Of a stretch of 64,000 nucleotides of DNA, positions 8,052 to 16,483 are shown in pieces; position 1 is the stretch's first letter, and every line of letters begins with the position of its first letter. The stretch is taken from assembly GCA_900316055.1 (NCBI GenBank), contig ONBK01000002.1, positions 103,090-167,089 of the forward strand, read 5' to 3'. The position numbers were made by a program, and so were the translations under genes. Below the pieces are notes generated by a model, which searched no databases, had not been told where the DNA came from, and saw only the letters and a program-made list of their open reading frames with translations. This DNA comes from an uncultured Bacteroidales bacterium (GTDB lineage Bacteria; Bacteroidota; Bacteroidia; Bacteroidales; P3).

Positions 8052-9251
8052 ATGATGAAGATACTCCAGCTCTGCAACAAACCCCCTTATCCGTCGGTAG
8101 ATGGCGGTACAATGGCGATGAACAGCATCACCCAGGGGTTGCTGTCTCAGGGTTGTGAGGTGAAGGTGCTGACGGTGGAGACCGACAAACACCCGGTACG
8201 GAGAGAACTTATTCCGTCCGAATACCTCGAACAGACGGGTATGGAGTCGGTGTACGTGGACCTCGCCGTGAAGGCACTTCCTGCGGCGTTCGCCCTGTTG
8301 TGTGGCGAGTCGTATCATGTGAAGCGTTATGTCAGTGAGGCTTTTGCCGCCAAATTGCGCGAGGTGTTGGAGAAAGAGCAGTTCGACATTGTGCATGTGG
8401 AGAGTATCTTCCTCACGCCTTATGTGCCGCTCATCAGGAAGTATTCCGACGCGAAAGTCATCCTGCGGGCCCACAATGTGGAGCACCTTATCTGGAAACG
8501 GGTGGCGCAAAGCTGTCCGAATCTGTTGAAGCGGTGGTATCTGAAGCACCTCTCGTTGTCACTTCGTGCTTATGAATTGGAGCATATAGGCGACTATGAC
8601 GGCATTGTATGCATCACTCGCAACGATGCCGACACGTTCCGTCAGGCGGGCTGTAGGAAGCCCATCGCAAGTATTCCCTTCGGGGTGGACTCCGGCGAGG
8701 TGCCGAGTGTGGAGGTGGAGCCCGACTCGCTTTTCCATATCGGTGCTATGGACTGGCTCCCCAATCAGGAGAGTATTCGCTGGCTGCTCGAGGAGGTGTG
8801 GCCCGTGGTGCACCGCGAGGTGCCGCAGGCAAAGCTCTATCTGGCGGGGCGCAAGATGCCGGCCCAGTGGATGAACGCTACCATCGAGGGTGTTTCGGTG
8901 ATAGGTGAGGTGCCCGACGCGATGTATTTCATCGGCAGCAAGAAAATCAACGTGGTGCCCCTGCTCAGTGGCAGTGGTATCAGGGTGAAGATTATCGAAG
9001 CGATGTCGATAGGCAAGACGGTAGTCACCACCACCGTAGGAGCCCAAGGTATCGACTATATTGACGGAGAGAATATCCTCATTGCCGATACCCCAGAGGA
9101 GTTTGCCCGTCAAATCAAGCGATGCTTGGAAGACGACGCATTCTGCAACAGGGTGGGGGAGGCCGCGGCTCGGCTGGTGGCCAATCAATACGACGAGCGT
9201 AAACTTGCAGTACAACTGATTGATTTTTATAACAAAAGATTGGAAATATGA
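8052..9251 (+). CDS. Glycosyltransferase family 4-like protein
   Basis: This 399-aa protein starts MMKILQLCN (the second ATG, 8055, could also serve). It has the GT-B layout. The N-terminal Rossmann half carries KPPYPSVDGGT near residue 10. The C-terminal donor-binding half has FHIGAMDWLPNQES near 230, LYLAGRKMP, VPLLSGSGIRVKIIEAMSIGK near 300-320 and VVTTTVGAQGI. The E of the EAMSIGK segment corresponds to the conserved nucleotide-sugar-binding position of the family. No signal peptide is seen, so it is probably a cytosolic or membrane-peripheral enzyme making surface glycans; donor and acceptor are unknown. It overlaps the next gene by four bases (ATGA), so the two are translationally coupled. 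Confidence 0.88.
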   Translation: MMKILQLCNKPPYPSVDGGTMAMNSITQGLLSQGCEVKVLTVETDKHPVRRELIPSEYLEQTGMESVYVDLAVKALPAAFALLCGESYHVKRYVSEAFAAKLREVLEKEQFDIVHVESIFLTPYVPLIRKYSDAKVILRAHNVEHLIWKRVAQSCPNLLKRWYLKHLSLSLRAYELEHIGDYDGIVCITRNDADTFRQAGCRKPIASIPFGVDSGEVPSVEVEPDSLFHIGAMDWLPNQESIRWLLEEVWPVVHREVPQAKLYLAGRKMPAQWMNATIEGVSVIGEVPDAMYFIGSKKINVVPLLSGSGIRVKIIEAMSIGKTVVTTTVGAQGIDYIDGENILIADTPEEFARQIKRCLEDDAFCNRVGEAAARLVANQYDERKLAVQLIDFYNKRLEI

Positions 9252-9781
9252 AAAAGATTCTTTTGGCAGGTTTAATGGGTCTAGTAGGCTTTATGGGCCT
9301 GATGGGCAATTCGGTTCAGGCTCAGTTGACCATTCCGGGAACCAAGGTGACCTTCCGTCTCAACAATGAGGACTGGCGTTATCTCCGCACTTTTGAGTTG
9401 AAGGAGGGAGGCGATATCTACCTCTACTGCTACACGGGGGAGGTGATTACCGATTCGCAGGGCGACACCGTGCTGCCGCAGTTGCGCATCTATGTGAACA
9501 AGAACTTCGACGGCGACCTCTATGAGTTCGTCTACAGCCGCTACGAGCGTATGCCTTATCAGTCGCTGTGGGAATTCAGCGAGGGACAGGGTCTGCCGGC
9601 CTCCGGTGGATTGGGCTATATCGGAGCTTACACCAATCCTTCCGACGAAAAGGATTATCAGTTCTATATGACCTATTTCAAGGACAAGAAGACTTTTGTG
9701 GAGTTCCGACTGGAGACGACGAAGGATACTTTTGAGCAGATGAATTTCGAGTTTACGGATATCTTGGGTTCGATAAAGTAA
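9248..9781 (+). CDS. Small exported protein of unknown function
   Basis: This 177-aa protein has a clear signal peptide (MKKILLAGLMGL...NSVQAQ). The mature part, about 152 residues, begins LTIPGTKVTFRL and is rich in aromatic and acidic residues (WRYLRTFELKEGGDIYLYCY). I do not recognise the family. Its start codon overlaps the glycosyltransferase stop (ATGA), so it is likely co-expressed. The signal-peptide core (GLMGLVGFMGLMG) is itself encoded by a 9-bp DNA repeat. Confidence 0.75.
   Translation: MKKILLAGLMGLVGFMGLMGNSVQAQLTIPGTKVTFRLNNEDWRYLRTFELKEGGDIYLYCYTGEVITDSQGDTVLPQLRIYVNKNFDGDLYEFVYSRYERMPYQSLWEFSEGQGLPASGGLGYIGAYTNPSDEKDYQFYMTYFKDKKTFVEFRLETTKDTFEQMNFEFTDILGSIK
9269..9306 (+). 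repeat. 9-bp repeat encoding the signal-peptide core
   Basis: Degenerate units around TTTATGGGC read GLMGLVGFMGLMG. This is an in-frame short repeat inside a coding region, and the unit is a multiple of three. Confidence 0.65.
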
Positions 9782-9815
9782 CGGTTAACGGTTAACGGTT
9801 AAAGTTTAAGGTTTA
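9780..9815 (+). repeat. GTTAACG-type leader repeat
   Basis: Units of TAACGGT shade into TTTAAGG and end about 10 bases before ATG 9827. This belongs to the family seen at 15803-15827, 20681-20716 and 22641-22790. The unit contains TAA, and the family is seen only between genes. Confidence 0.8.
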
Positions 9816-9826
9816 AAGTTGTTTTG

Positions 9827-12589
9827 ATGAGAAGGTTGTTGCTGTTTGGGTGCTGTTTGTTGGGGGCTTTCTCCACAGGGGCGCAGGGTCTTTTCCCCGA
9901 CTCTACGATGGACTATGATGCGCGTTTCACCCAGTTCCACAGAGCCTATGCATTGTCGCCCGACGATGTGGAGGCTCTCGACAATCTCGCTCTTTTCTAT
10001 TTCGACAACTCTAATCCGATGCGTAACCTGCCGTTGGCAATGGAGTATATCCAGCGTGCCGAGCAGCGTCATGTGTGGCTGATTGAGAACAACAGGAATA
10101 GTGACTTGCGACGTCTGTTGCGCAAGGGAATCACCATTACCACCCTCCGTCAGGAGAAGCAGGCAATCATCACTGCCGCCCGCAACACTGTGGCTGTGCG
10201 GACCGATATGCCGAAAGAGGAGATCGACAGATACCTCGAGGTTTTCGGTTTCGACATGGAGATGGTGGCTCGGTTGCAGCAGTTCCGCATAGAGCGTATC
10301 TATGAGGAGGACCTGCAGACGGGAACGGTAGCTTCCTACTACCATTACATCGAACACTATCCCGGCACCCGGGAGGCTGAGCTGATGGAGGAACGACTGG
10401 CGCCATTGGCTCCAGGGCTCTTCGCAGAGGTGGCTTCCGAGGAGGAGGCTGACGCAGTGGCTGCCCAATACCCCCTCAGTCCTTCGGTGCAGCGGGCATC
10501 GCAGCGTTGCAAGAGCAGGCTGGCCTATGAGGAGGCTTCCCGTCAGAACAGCATGGAGTCTTACAAGGCGTTCCTCGACCGTTATTCTTTCAGTAATGAG
10601 GGTCAGCAGGCCCGTGAGCAGCTCGACAGGATGATAGGGTGGAGATACGCCGATTGCCGCACGGCAATGGATTATGTAGTCTTTGCCAATACCTATCCCG
10701 ACTTCTCTAAGGCCGACAAGGCTTTGGCTGAAGCCCGGCGGCTGATTGCCGAGAAGCATGAGGTGGCGGCCGCCCGCTACTATCTGGAGCATTTCGACCT
10801 CGACCCTTATCGCAATGAAATCTTCGGTCTCTATTATTCGTGGCATTCTGCCGAGGGCAACAGTGAACCCATCAGGCGGTTTCTCTCCGAGCATCCCGAC
10901 TATCCCTATATCGGTATGGTCCAGGACGACCTGCGGGCTGCGAGAGCCATCGACACTGTCGACCTGCGGGGCAGTTTCTCTGAGGCGGAATATGCAGAGT
11001 ATGCCGATTATGTGCGCCATCTGACGGGCAAAGGGGTGGCTATCGTTCCGTTGCAGCGTATGCTGCAGGAGTTGATCGATGCTCGCCACTACCAAGCGGC
11101 CCTCGAGAGAGTGAAGAAGTTCGAACTGTCGTTTGAGAATGTGGCGGAATACCAAGAGTTGCAGGAAGTCCTTGCCGCTCCGGCAACGGGGCACAGGGCT
11201 GTGCAAGAGTTCGCCGAAGGTGGCAGCGTGATGAATCCTGCCGTCAACGAGTCTGACGGACGACTTTACTATACCCGTGTGACGGACAGTAGCAAAACGG
11301 TCTGCTATGCTGTCAAGGTAGGACAACAGTGGAAGCCGGCAGGAAAGGTCTCTTTCGACGGGCCTGTGGCTAACGAGGGACTGACATTTTTCGGCTTCTA
11401 TGACGGCGGTTTCCGTATGCTGCTGGGTGCCGACGGAAACATCATGATTGCCGAGAGGGAGGATGGTGTGTGGCGTGTGACTGATATACCTCCTTATCCT
11501 GTTAATACCGACTATATTGAGACGGATGCCTATATGCTGCCCGACGGCAGCGGAATGCTTCTGGCTTCCGACCGTCCCGGTGGGCATAATATCCAATCTT
11601 CAGGAGCCTATTTCCATGGCGACAATGCACTGGCCACCGACCTCTGGTTCGTTCCCTATACGGCTGGCAAATGGGGGCCGGCGGTGAACCTCGGCAACGG
11701 GGTCAATACTCCTTTCTCGGAGCGCAGCCCGCTGCTGAGCCGCAACCTCCGTACGCTCTATTTCGTCACCGACGGCCGTGGAGGGTTGGGATTTGGAGAT
11801 GTGTATGTGGCTACCCGCAACGACCTCGGCGACTGGACCTCGTGGTCGACCCCGAGAAATGTCGGCAAGGAGATTAATTCGGGCTACGATGAGTCGGGAC
11901 TCAGTTTCTCGTCGGACGAGAAGAATATCTATATGTCCGTGGGCTCCAAGAGCGGTCTCCACGCCTGCTATAGTTTCACCACGATGCACAACAGTGCCAG
12001 AACAGTCAATCCTCTCGCTGTCGACCTCCATGGTCTTGGAGGCTCCTTGTTGAAGGTGTATGTGGCCGACATGGAGCAGCAGTCGGTGACGCAGGAGGTG
12101 GACTGTTCCGACTCGGTGGAGAGAGTGACTGTGAATGTCTTCGGCGACAGGAGGTGTGCCGTTATCGCTGATGCGGGGCGGATGTTTGCGCCTGCCGCCA
12201 TTGTAGAGCCACAGGGGCGGGAACGAGTGATTTTGAGAGGCTATTCCTTCAGGGAACTGGTGCGGATGGAGAAACCGATGCCGCTTTATGTCGTCTCATT
12301 CGACTCTCAGGCACCAGTGCTATCCACGCCGGCACAGCTTCAGTTGGCACTTGTGGCACGTTTCCTCCAGCTCCACCCCACGGCGGTTGTCGAGTTTTGC
12401 ATTGATGTGGCGGGGATGGATGACGGGGAGTGCTACCGTCGTTCAACGGAGCAGGGAAATACAATACGCAATACGATGAACTACAACGGAATCGACGATT
12501 CCCGAATCCTTGTGTCGCCCTATGGCAATGTGAATGTCAAGAAGGGAGAGCGGACGGGAGTCGCGGTTCGATTCAGAGAAAAACAGTAA
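9827..12589 (+). CDS. PorE-like TPR / beta-propeller / OmpA-like protein
   Basis: This 920-aa protein starts at ATG 9827 (a TTG lies just before it). A signal peptide ends near STGAQG. Residues of about 25-450 are helical, TPR-like. About 460-720 is a PD40-type beta-propeller (LLASDRPGG, LYFVTDGRGGLGFGDVYVA, NIYMSVGSKSG). A small beta domain follows at about 720-800. The end (about 820-920) resembles a degenerate OmpA peptidoglycan-binding domain (VVEFCIDVAGM ... NTIRNTMNYNGIDDSRI). The same order of parts is known for PorE of Porphyromonas gingivalis, which links the T9SS to peptidoglycan. This protein is longer, has a type I rather than lipoprotein signal, and its OmpA part is weak. PorE function is therefore an inference. 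Confidence 0.7.
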   Translation: MRRLLLFGCCLLGAFSTGAQGLFPDSTMDYDARFTQFHRAYALSPDDVEALDNLALFYFDNSNPMRNLPLAMEYIQRAEQRHVWLIENNRNSDLRRLLRKGITITTLRQEKQAIITAARNTVAVRTDMPKEEIDRYLEVFGFDMEMVARLQQFRIERIYEEDLQTGTVASYYHYIEHYPGTREAELMEERLAPLAPGLFAEVASEEEADAVAAQYPLSPSVQRASQRCKSRLAYEEASRQNSMESYKAFLDRYSFSNEGQQAREQLDRMIGWRYADCRTAMDYVVFANTYPDFSKADKALAEARRLIAEKHEVAAARYYLEHFDLDPYRNEIFGLYYSWHSAEGNSEPIRRFLSEHPDYPYIGMVQDDLRAARAIDTVDLRGSFSEAEYAEYADYVRHLTGKGVAIVPLQRMLQELIDARHYQAALERVKKFELSFENVAEYQELQEVLAAPATGHRAVQEFAEGGSVMNPAVNESDGRLYYTRVTDSSKTVCYAVKVGQQWKPAGKVSFDGPVANEGLTFFGFYDGGFRMLLGADGNIMIAEREDGVWRVTDIPPYPVNTDYIETDAYMLPDGSGMLLASDRPGGHNIQSSGAYFHGDNALATDLWFVPYTAGKWGPAVNLGNGVNTPFSERSPLLSRNLRTLYFVTDGRGGLGFGDVYVATRNDLGDWTSWSTPRNVGKEINSGYDESGLSFSSDEKNIYMSVGSKSGLHACYSFTTMHNSARTVNPLAVDLHGLGGSLLKVYVADMEQQSVTQEVDCSDSVERVTVNVFGDRRCAVIADAGRMFAPAAIVEPQGRERVILRGYSFRELVRMEKPMPLYVVSFDSQAPVLSTPAQLQLALVARFLQLHPTAVVEFCIDVAGMDDGECYRRSTEQGNTIRNTMNYNGIDDSRILVSPYGNVNVKKGERTGVAVRFREKQ

Positions 12590-12598
12590 AAACGCAAT

Positions 12599-13408
12599 AT
12601 GGAACAACACCGTACAATTAAGGTCGACGGCCGCATGGTACACTATCGTGACGAGGGCCGCAACAACAACAAGACAGTGGTACTGCTCCACGGATTCCTC
12701 CAGAACTTGGATGTCTGGAGTTCCTATGTGCTGAGCTATATGCGCGATTTCCGCGTGATTACCATCGATTTGCCCGGTCACGGCCACACCGACAGTTATG
12801 GGGAGGTGCATTCGATGGATATGATGGCTCGTGTGGTGAAGACTGTGCTTGACGAAGCCGGTGTGAATCAGTGTGTGATGGTAGGCCATTCGATGGGAGG
12901 CTATGTGGCGTTGGCTTTTGCGGAGAAGTATCCATATTCGCTCCGTGGTCTGGGACTCATCAACTCTCATGCCCTCAGCGACAGTGGGTCGCACCGCGAG
13001 AGCCGTCAGGCGGTGTGTGAGCAGGTGAAGGAGAATAGGGCTTCGTTTATAGTGAACTTCGTCCCCTCACTCTTTGACAGTGCCAATCGTGCCGCCCTCT
13101 CGCAGGATATCAAGGATTTGCAGGAGCAGTGCCTTGAGACCCGGACAGAGTCTATTATCGCGGCCCAGATGGGTATGATGAACAGACCCTCGAGGATTGC
13201 TGTCCTCGAGAAATTGGAGATTCCGGTGATGTTTATCTACGGGAAGAACGACAACAGGATACCCATCGAGATAGCCATTACGCAGGCTATGATACCCAGC
13301 CATTCGGAGATATTGTTGCTTGACCATGTGGGACATATGTCGTTTATGGAAGAGCGAGAATATGTGAAGCCTCGAATCAAGAATTTTGTCGAGACTTGTT
13401 ATTATTAA
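12599..13408 (+). CDS. Alpha/beta hydrolase
   Basis: This 269-aa cytosolic protein has a standard alpha/beta hydrolase fold. It shows the oxyanion motif LLHGFLQN (about residue 29), IDLPGHGHTD (about 56), the nucleophile elbow GHSMGG with Ser98, an acidic residue in FIYGKNDNRIP (about 220), and the catalytic His in DHVGHMSF near the C-terminus. The substrate cannot be read from sequence; esterase or MenH-like annotations are common for such proteins but nothing here decides. It starts nine bases after the PorE-like gene, so it is probably in the same transcript. Confidence 0.88.
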   Translation: MEQHRTIKVDGRMVHYRDEGRNNNKTVVLLHGFLQNLDVWSSYVLSYMRDFRVITIDLPGHGHTDSYGEVHSMDMMARVVKTVLDEAGVNQCVMVGHSMGGYVALAFAEKYPYSLRGLGLINSHALSDSGSHRESRQAVCEQVKENRASFIVNFVPSLFDSANRAALSQDIKDLQEQCLETRTESIIAAQMGMMNRPSRIAVLEKLEIPVMFIYGKNDNRIPIEIAITQAMIPSHSEILLLDHVGHMSFMEEREYVKPRIKNFVETCYY

Positions 13409-13453
13409 TGGTTAATGGTTATTGAGGGCTGAGGCTGTTAATGATTAATGGTT
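13405..13453 (+). repeat. TTAATGG-type intergenic repeat
   Basis: Degenerate units of TTAATGG lie after the hydrolase stop. This is a variant of the GTTAACG family and lies before the gdhA promoter. Confidence 0.65.
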
Positions 13454-13489
13454 TGTGACGAAGAAAATTGTTAAAATAGAAAAATAATT

Positions 13490-13521
13490 TTTTTTATATA
13501 AAAAAAAGGGTGTACATTTGC
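13490..13521 (+). promoter_or_regulatory. gdhA promoter
   Basis: TTTT at 13490-13493, 19 bases, then TACATTTGC at 13513-13521. The surrounding DNA is very A/T rich. The leader to ATG 13566 is about 40 bases. Confidence 0.7.
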
Positions 13522-13565
13522 TGAACTGAAAAACAATCAAAGTTTAACCTAATTTATTCAATATC

Positions 13566-14909
13566 ATGAAAGTAAAAGAAATCATGGCTAACCTGGAGGC
13601 CAAACATCCGGGCGAAAACGAGTACTTGCAGGCTGTCCGCGAGGTTCTGGAAACCATCGAGACCGAATACAACAAACACCCCGAGTTCGAGGCTGCTAAG
13701 ATCGTCGAGCGCATTGTCGAGCCCGATCGTATCTTCAAGTTCCGCGTTGTGTGGGTTGACGATAAGGGTAAGACCCAGGTGAACCTCGGTTACCGTGTGC
13801 AGTACAACGCCGCTCTCGGTGCTTACAAGGGTGGTCTCCGCTTCCATCCGAAGGTGAACGAGTCGATGCTGAAGTTCCTCGGTTTCGAGCAGATCTTCAA
13901 GAACAGCCTCACCATGCTGCCTCTCGGCGGTGGTAAGGGTGGTGCCGACTTCGATCCCGTTGGAAAGAGCGACGCTGAGATCATGCGCTTCTGCCAGGCC
14001 TTCGTTTATGAACTCTGGCGCAACATCGGTCCTGACCAGGACAGCCCCGCTGGTGACGTGGGAGTCGGTGGCCGCGAAATCGGTTACATGTACGGTATGT
14101 ACAAGAAACTCGCCCGCGAGCACTCCACTGGCGCTCTGACCGGTAAGAGCTACGGCTGGGGTGGTTCCCTCATCCGTCCCGAGGCCACTGGTTTCGGTGC
14201 CATCTACTATGTTGAGCGCATGGTGAAGGAGAAGAAAGACACCATGAAGGGTAAGAGAATTGCTCTCTCTGGCTTCGGTAACGTGGCTTGGGGTGCTGCC
14301 ATCAAGGCCACCGAGCTGGGTGCCAAGGTCGTCGCTATCAGCGGTCCTGACGGTGTCTGCGAGATCGAGAAGGGTATCACCAAGGATATGATCGACTACA
14401 TGCTTGAGATGCGCGCCAGCAACCGTAACAAGGTTGAGGATATGGCCACCAAGTTCCCGAAACTGGCCAAGTTCACTGCCGGCAAGAAGGCTTGGAGCGT
14501 GAAGTGCGACATCGCTATGCCCTGCGCTTTCCAGAACGAGCTCGACGAGAAGGATGCCAAGGAGCTGCTGAAGAACGGTGTGAAATACGTTGCCGAGGTC
14601 TCCAACATGGGTTGCCAGCCCGGCGCTATCGCCGCTATCCAGAAGGCTAAAGTGCCCTTCGGTCCTGGTAAGGCTGTCAACGCTGGTGGTGTTGCCACCT
14701 CTGGTCTCGAAATCTGCCAGAACGCTGAGCACCGCAACTGGACTGCCGAAGAGGTCGACAAGAACCTCCACACCATCATGAACAACATCTATGACATGTG
14801 CGTTGAGCACGGCAAGGAGAAAGACGGTTCCATCAACTATGTGAAGGGTGCCAACATCGCCGGCTTCATGCGCGTTGCCAAAGCTATGGTTGCTCAGGGT
14901 ATCATCTAA
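13566..14909 (+). CDS. gdhA: Glutamate dehydrogenase, hexameric (NADP-type)
   Basis: This 447-aa protein has the usual length for the hexameric S50-I type. It makes glutamate from 2-oxoglutarate and ammonia. Visible hallmarks are YKGGLRFHP (residues 88-95) and LPLGGGKGGADFDP with the catalytic-type Lys124. Others are PAGDVGVGGREIGY and the nucleotide-binding GFGNVAWGAA near 240. The codons are strongly C-ending and uniform, unlike many neighbours, which fits high expression. It has its own promoter and terminator, so it is a single-gene unit. With glnA at 49 kb it covers ammonia assimilation. NADP preference is assumed from the family. Confidence 0.96.
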   Translation: MKVKEIMANLEAKHPGENEYLQAVREVLETIETEYNKHPEFEAAKIVERIVEPDRIFKFRVVWVDDKGKTQVNLGYRVQYNAALGAYKGGLRFHPKVNESMLKFLGFEQIFKNSLTMLPLGGGKGGADFDPVGKSDAEIMRFCQAFVYELWRNIGPDQDSPAGDVGVGGREIGYMYGMYKKLAREHSTGALTGKSYGWGGSLIRPEATGFGAIYYVERMVKEKKDTMKGKRIALSGFGNVAWGAAIKATELGAKVVAISGPDGVCEIEKGITKDMIDYMLEMRASNRNKVEDMATKFPKLAKFTAGKKAWSVKCDIAMPCAFQNELDEKDAKELLKNGVKYVAEVSNMGCQPGAIAAIQKAKVPFGPGKAVNAGGVATSGLEICQNAEHRNWTAEEVDKNLHTIMNNIYDMCVEHGKEKDGSINYVKGANIAGFMRVAKAMVAQGII

Positions 14910-14910
14910 T

Positions 14911-14948
14911 CAGTTAAGAGTTTTGAGTTAAGAGTTCAAAGTTAATTC
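14911..14948 (+). repeat. GAGTTAA-type repeat after gdhA
   Basis: Degenerate GAGTTAA / GAGTTTT units lie between the gdhA stop and its terminator. The same family is found in frame inside panC (17921-17958). Confidence 0.75.
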
Positions 14949-14973
14949 TTGACACTAAATAATTAACACCTGA

Positions 14974-15006
14974 AGAGGGTCGCTACACAGCGGCCCTCTC
15001 TTTTTT
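14974..15006 (+). terminator. gdhA terminator
   Basis: A 10-bp stem (14974-14983 with 14990-14999, one G-T wobble) has a 6-base loop and is followed by CTTTTTT. Confidence 0.9.
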
Positions 15007-15084
15007 CTGCCAATGGCACAATAAACATCCTTTATGGCACGTTATTTGCAATAAACCTATAGAACCTTAAAAACTGACTTTCTT

Positions 15085-15804
15085 ATGCAGAATTTGATGA
15101 TGTACTTTGGAGGTGGATCGGAATCAACCCTCATGTGGGGACTCTTTATTGCATTGACGCTCATCTCCATGTTGGTGAGCAGCAATGTGAACCGCAAGTT
15201 CAAGAAGTATGCCGGCATTCGTACCGAAGGTGGCCTCACCGGCCGCGAGGTGGCAGAGATGATGTTGCGCGATAACGACATCTGTGATGTGCAGATTAAT
15301 ATGGTGAAGGGCACGCTGACCGATCATTACAACCCTACCAATAAGACGCTTAACCTCAGCCCTGAAGTCTACAACGGCACCTCTGTGGCCGCCGCTGCTG
15401 TCGCTGCCCACGAGTGCGGTCATGCTGTGCAGCATGCTGTGGGTTATGCCCCTCTGGGTATGCGTTCGGCGCTTGTCCCAGTGGTTTCTTTCTCCAGCAA
15501 GTGGGTCTCCTGGGTACTTCTCGGTGGCCTGCTCCTCGTCAAGACTTTCCCTCAGTTGCTCCTTGTGGGCATCGGCCTCTTTGCCCTCACCACGCTCTTC
15601 TCCATCATCACTTTGCCTGTAGAGATCAATGCATCGGCACGAGCCCTGAAGTGGATACAGCATCGAGACATCACCTCCACCTCCACCCACCAGTATGCCG
15701 TGAGCGCCCTGCGTTCGGCCGCCTACACCTACGTGATGTCTGCACTCACTTCGTTGGCCACGCTGGCTTACTATGTGATGATTTATCTTGGAGAGAGAAA
15801 GTAA
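15085..15804 (+). CDS. Zinc metallopeptidase, YugP-like (PF04298)
   Basis: This 239-aa integral membrane protein has an N-terminal helix (about residues 17-33) and a soluble part with the zinc motif HECGH (His109, Glu110, His113) within AAAAVAAHECGHAVQHA. Two to three helices follow at about 125-180 and 205-235. NASARAL near 190 is a further conserved family segment. The family is named for its HExxH motif; natural substrates are unknown. The neutral zinc metallopeptidase label is family-based. It is separated from gdhA by a strong terminator. Confidence 0.9.
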   Translation: MQNLMMYFGGGSESTLMWGLFIALTLISMLVSSNVNRKFKKYAGIRTEGGLTGREVAEMMLRDNDICDVQINMVKGTLTDHYNPTNKTLNLSPEVYNGTSVAAAAVAAHECGHAVQHAVGYAPLGMRSALVPVVSFSSKWVSWVLLGGLLLVKTFPQLLLVGIGLFALTTLFSIITLPVEINASARALKWIQHRDITSTSTHQYAVSALRSAAYTYVMSALTSLATLAYYVMIYLGERK

Positions 15805-15827
15805 CGTTTAACGATTAACGTTTAAAG
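15803..15827 (+). repeat. GTTTAACG-type leader repeat before aroQ
   Basis: Units around TAACGTT/TAACGAT fill the gap after the peptidase stop. They belong to the GTTAACG family. Confidence 0.7.
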
Positions 15828-15847
15828 AGGCTGACGCGTTGAAAAAG

Positions 15848-16270
15848 ATGAAAAAGATTGAAATTATCAACGGACCGAACCTGAATCTTACAGGTATCCG
15901 CGAGCCGGAGGTGTATGGTTCCACAACGATGGAAGAGTATCTTGTCGAATTGCGTAAGCAGTTCCCCGAAGTGGAGATAGGGTATTACCAGAGCAATGTG
16001 GAGGGTGAACTTATCGACCGCATCCAGCAGGTGGGCTTTGGTGTCGATGGCCTTATCGTTAATATGGGAGGTTACAGCCACACTTCTGTGGCGCTCCGCG
16101 ATGCTCTCTTGGCAGTCACAGCGCCTGCTGTCGAGGTTCATTTGAGCAATATCTTTTCCCGCGAGGAATACCGCCACCATTCCTTCATTACCTCGGCTTG
16201 CCTCGGCATGGTCTGCGGACTTGGTCTTAAAGGCTATGAAATGGCTCTTTCCGCTCTTGTTGGAGATTGA
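15848..16270 (+). CDS. aroQ: 3-dehydroquinate dehydratase, type II
   Basis: This 140-aa protein has the typical type II length. It dehydrates 3-dehydroquinate to 3-dehydroshikimate in the shikimate pathway. Signatures are INGPNLN near the start, YQSNVEGELID near 50, the substrate-binding NMGGYSHTSVALRDAL near 75, and EVHLSNIFSREEYRHHS near 100 with the conserved His. ATG 15848 (MKKIEIINGPN) matches the start of relatives; a TTG nine bases earlier is possible but less likely. Other shikimate genes in the window are aroK (35387) and the DAHP synthase/chorismate mutase (55422). Confidence 0.95.
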   Translation: MKKIEIINGPNLNLTGIREPEVYGSTTMEEYLVELRKQFPEVEIGYYQSNVEGELIDRIQQVGFGVDGLIVNMGGYSHTSVALRDALLAVTAPAVEVHLSNIFSREEYRHHSFITSACLGMVCGLGLKGYEMALSALVGD

Positions 16271-16306
16271 AAAGCTTTTGTTGGAAATCAATCACTTACA
16301 AGCCTT

Positions 16307-16340
16307 AAAACGCATCTAATATCCTGGTTAGGTGCGTTTT
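16307..16340 (+). terminator. Bidirectional terminator hairpin
   Basis: A 13-bp stem (16307-16319 with 16328-16340, one wobble) and 8-base loop carries A-run and T-run ends. It can terminate aroQ. Confidence 0.85.
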
Positions 16341-16386
16341 ATTGTTTCAGTAAACATGTAATTAATTGATAATCAGATGTGGTATA

Positions 16387-16441
16387 ATACCAACACCGTA
16401 TCAACACCGTATGAACTCCATACCAACACCTACCCATACAC
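16387..16441 (+). repeat. 11-bp tandem repeat (GTACCAACACC family)
   Basis: Four to five units of 11 bp occur in strict register at 16387, 16398, 16409, 16420 and 16431 (ATACCAACACC, GTATCAACACC, GTATGAACTCC ...). Partly inverted copies follow towards 16480. The same family builds the perfect inverted repeat at 63407-63473. It lies between the convergent aroQ and TonB-protein genes. Confidence 0.8.
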
Positions 16442-16483
16442 GACCATGGTCGGAGATGATACGGCGACGGTATGGATGAGGGA

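Noticed and set aside
9806-11596. 596-codon minus-strand frame opposite the PorE-like gene
   Set aside because: The sense frame has a signal peptide, TPR and propeller motifs. The antisense frame has none and begins inside unrelated sequence.
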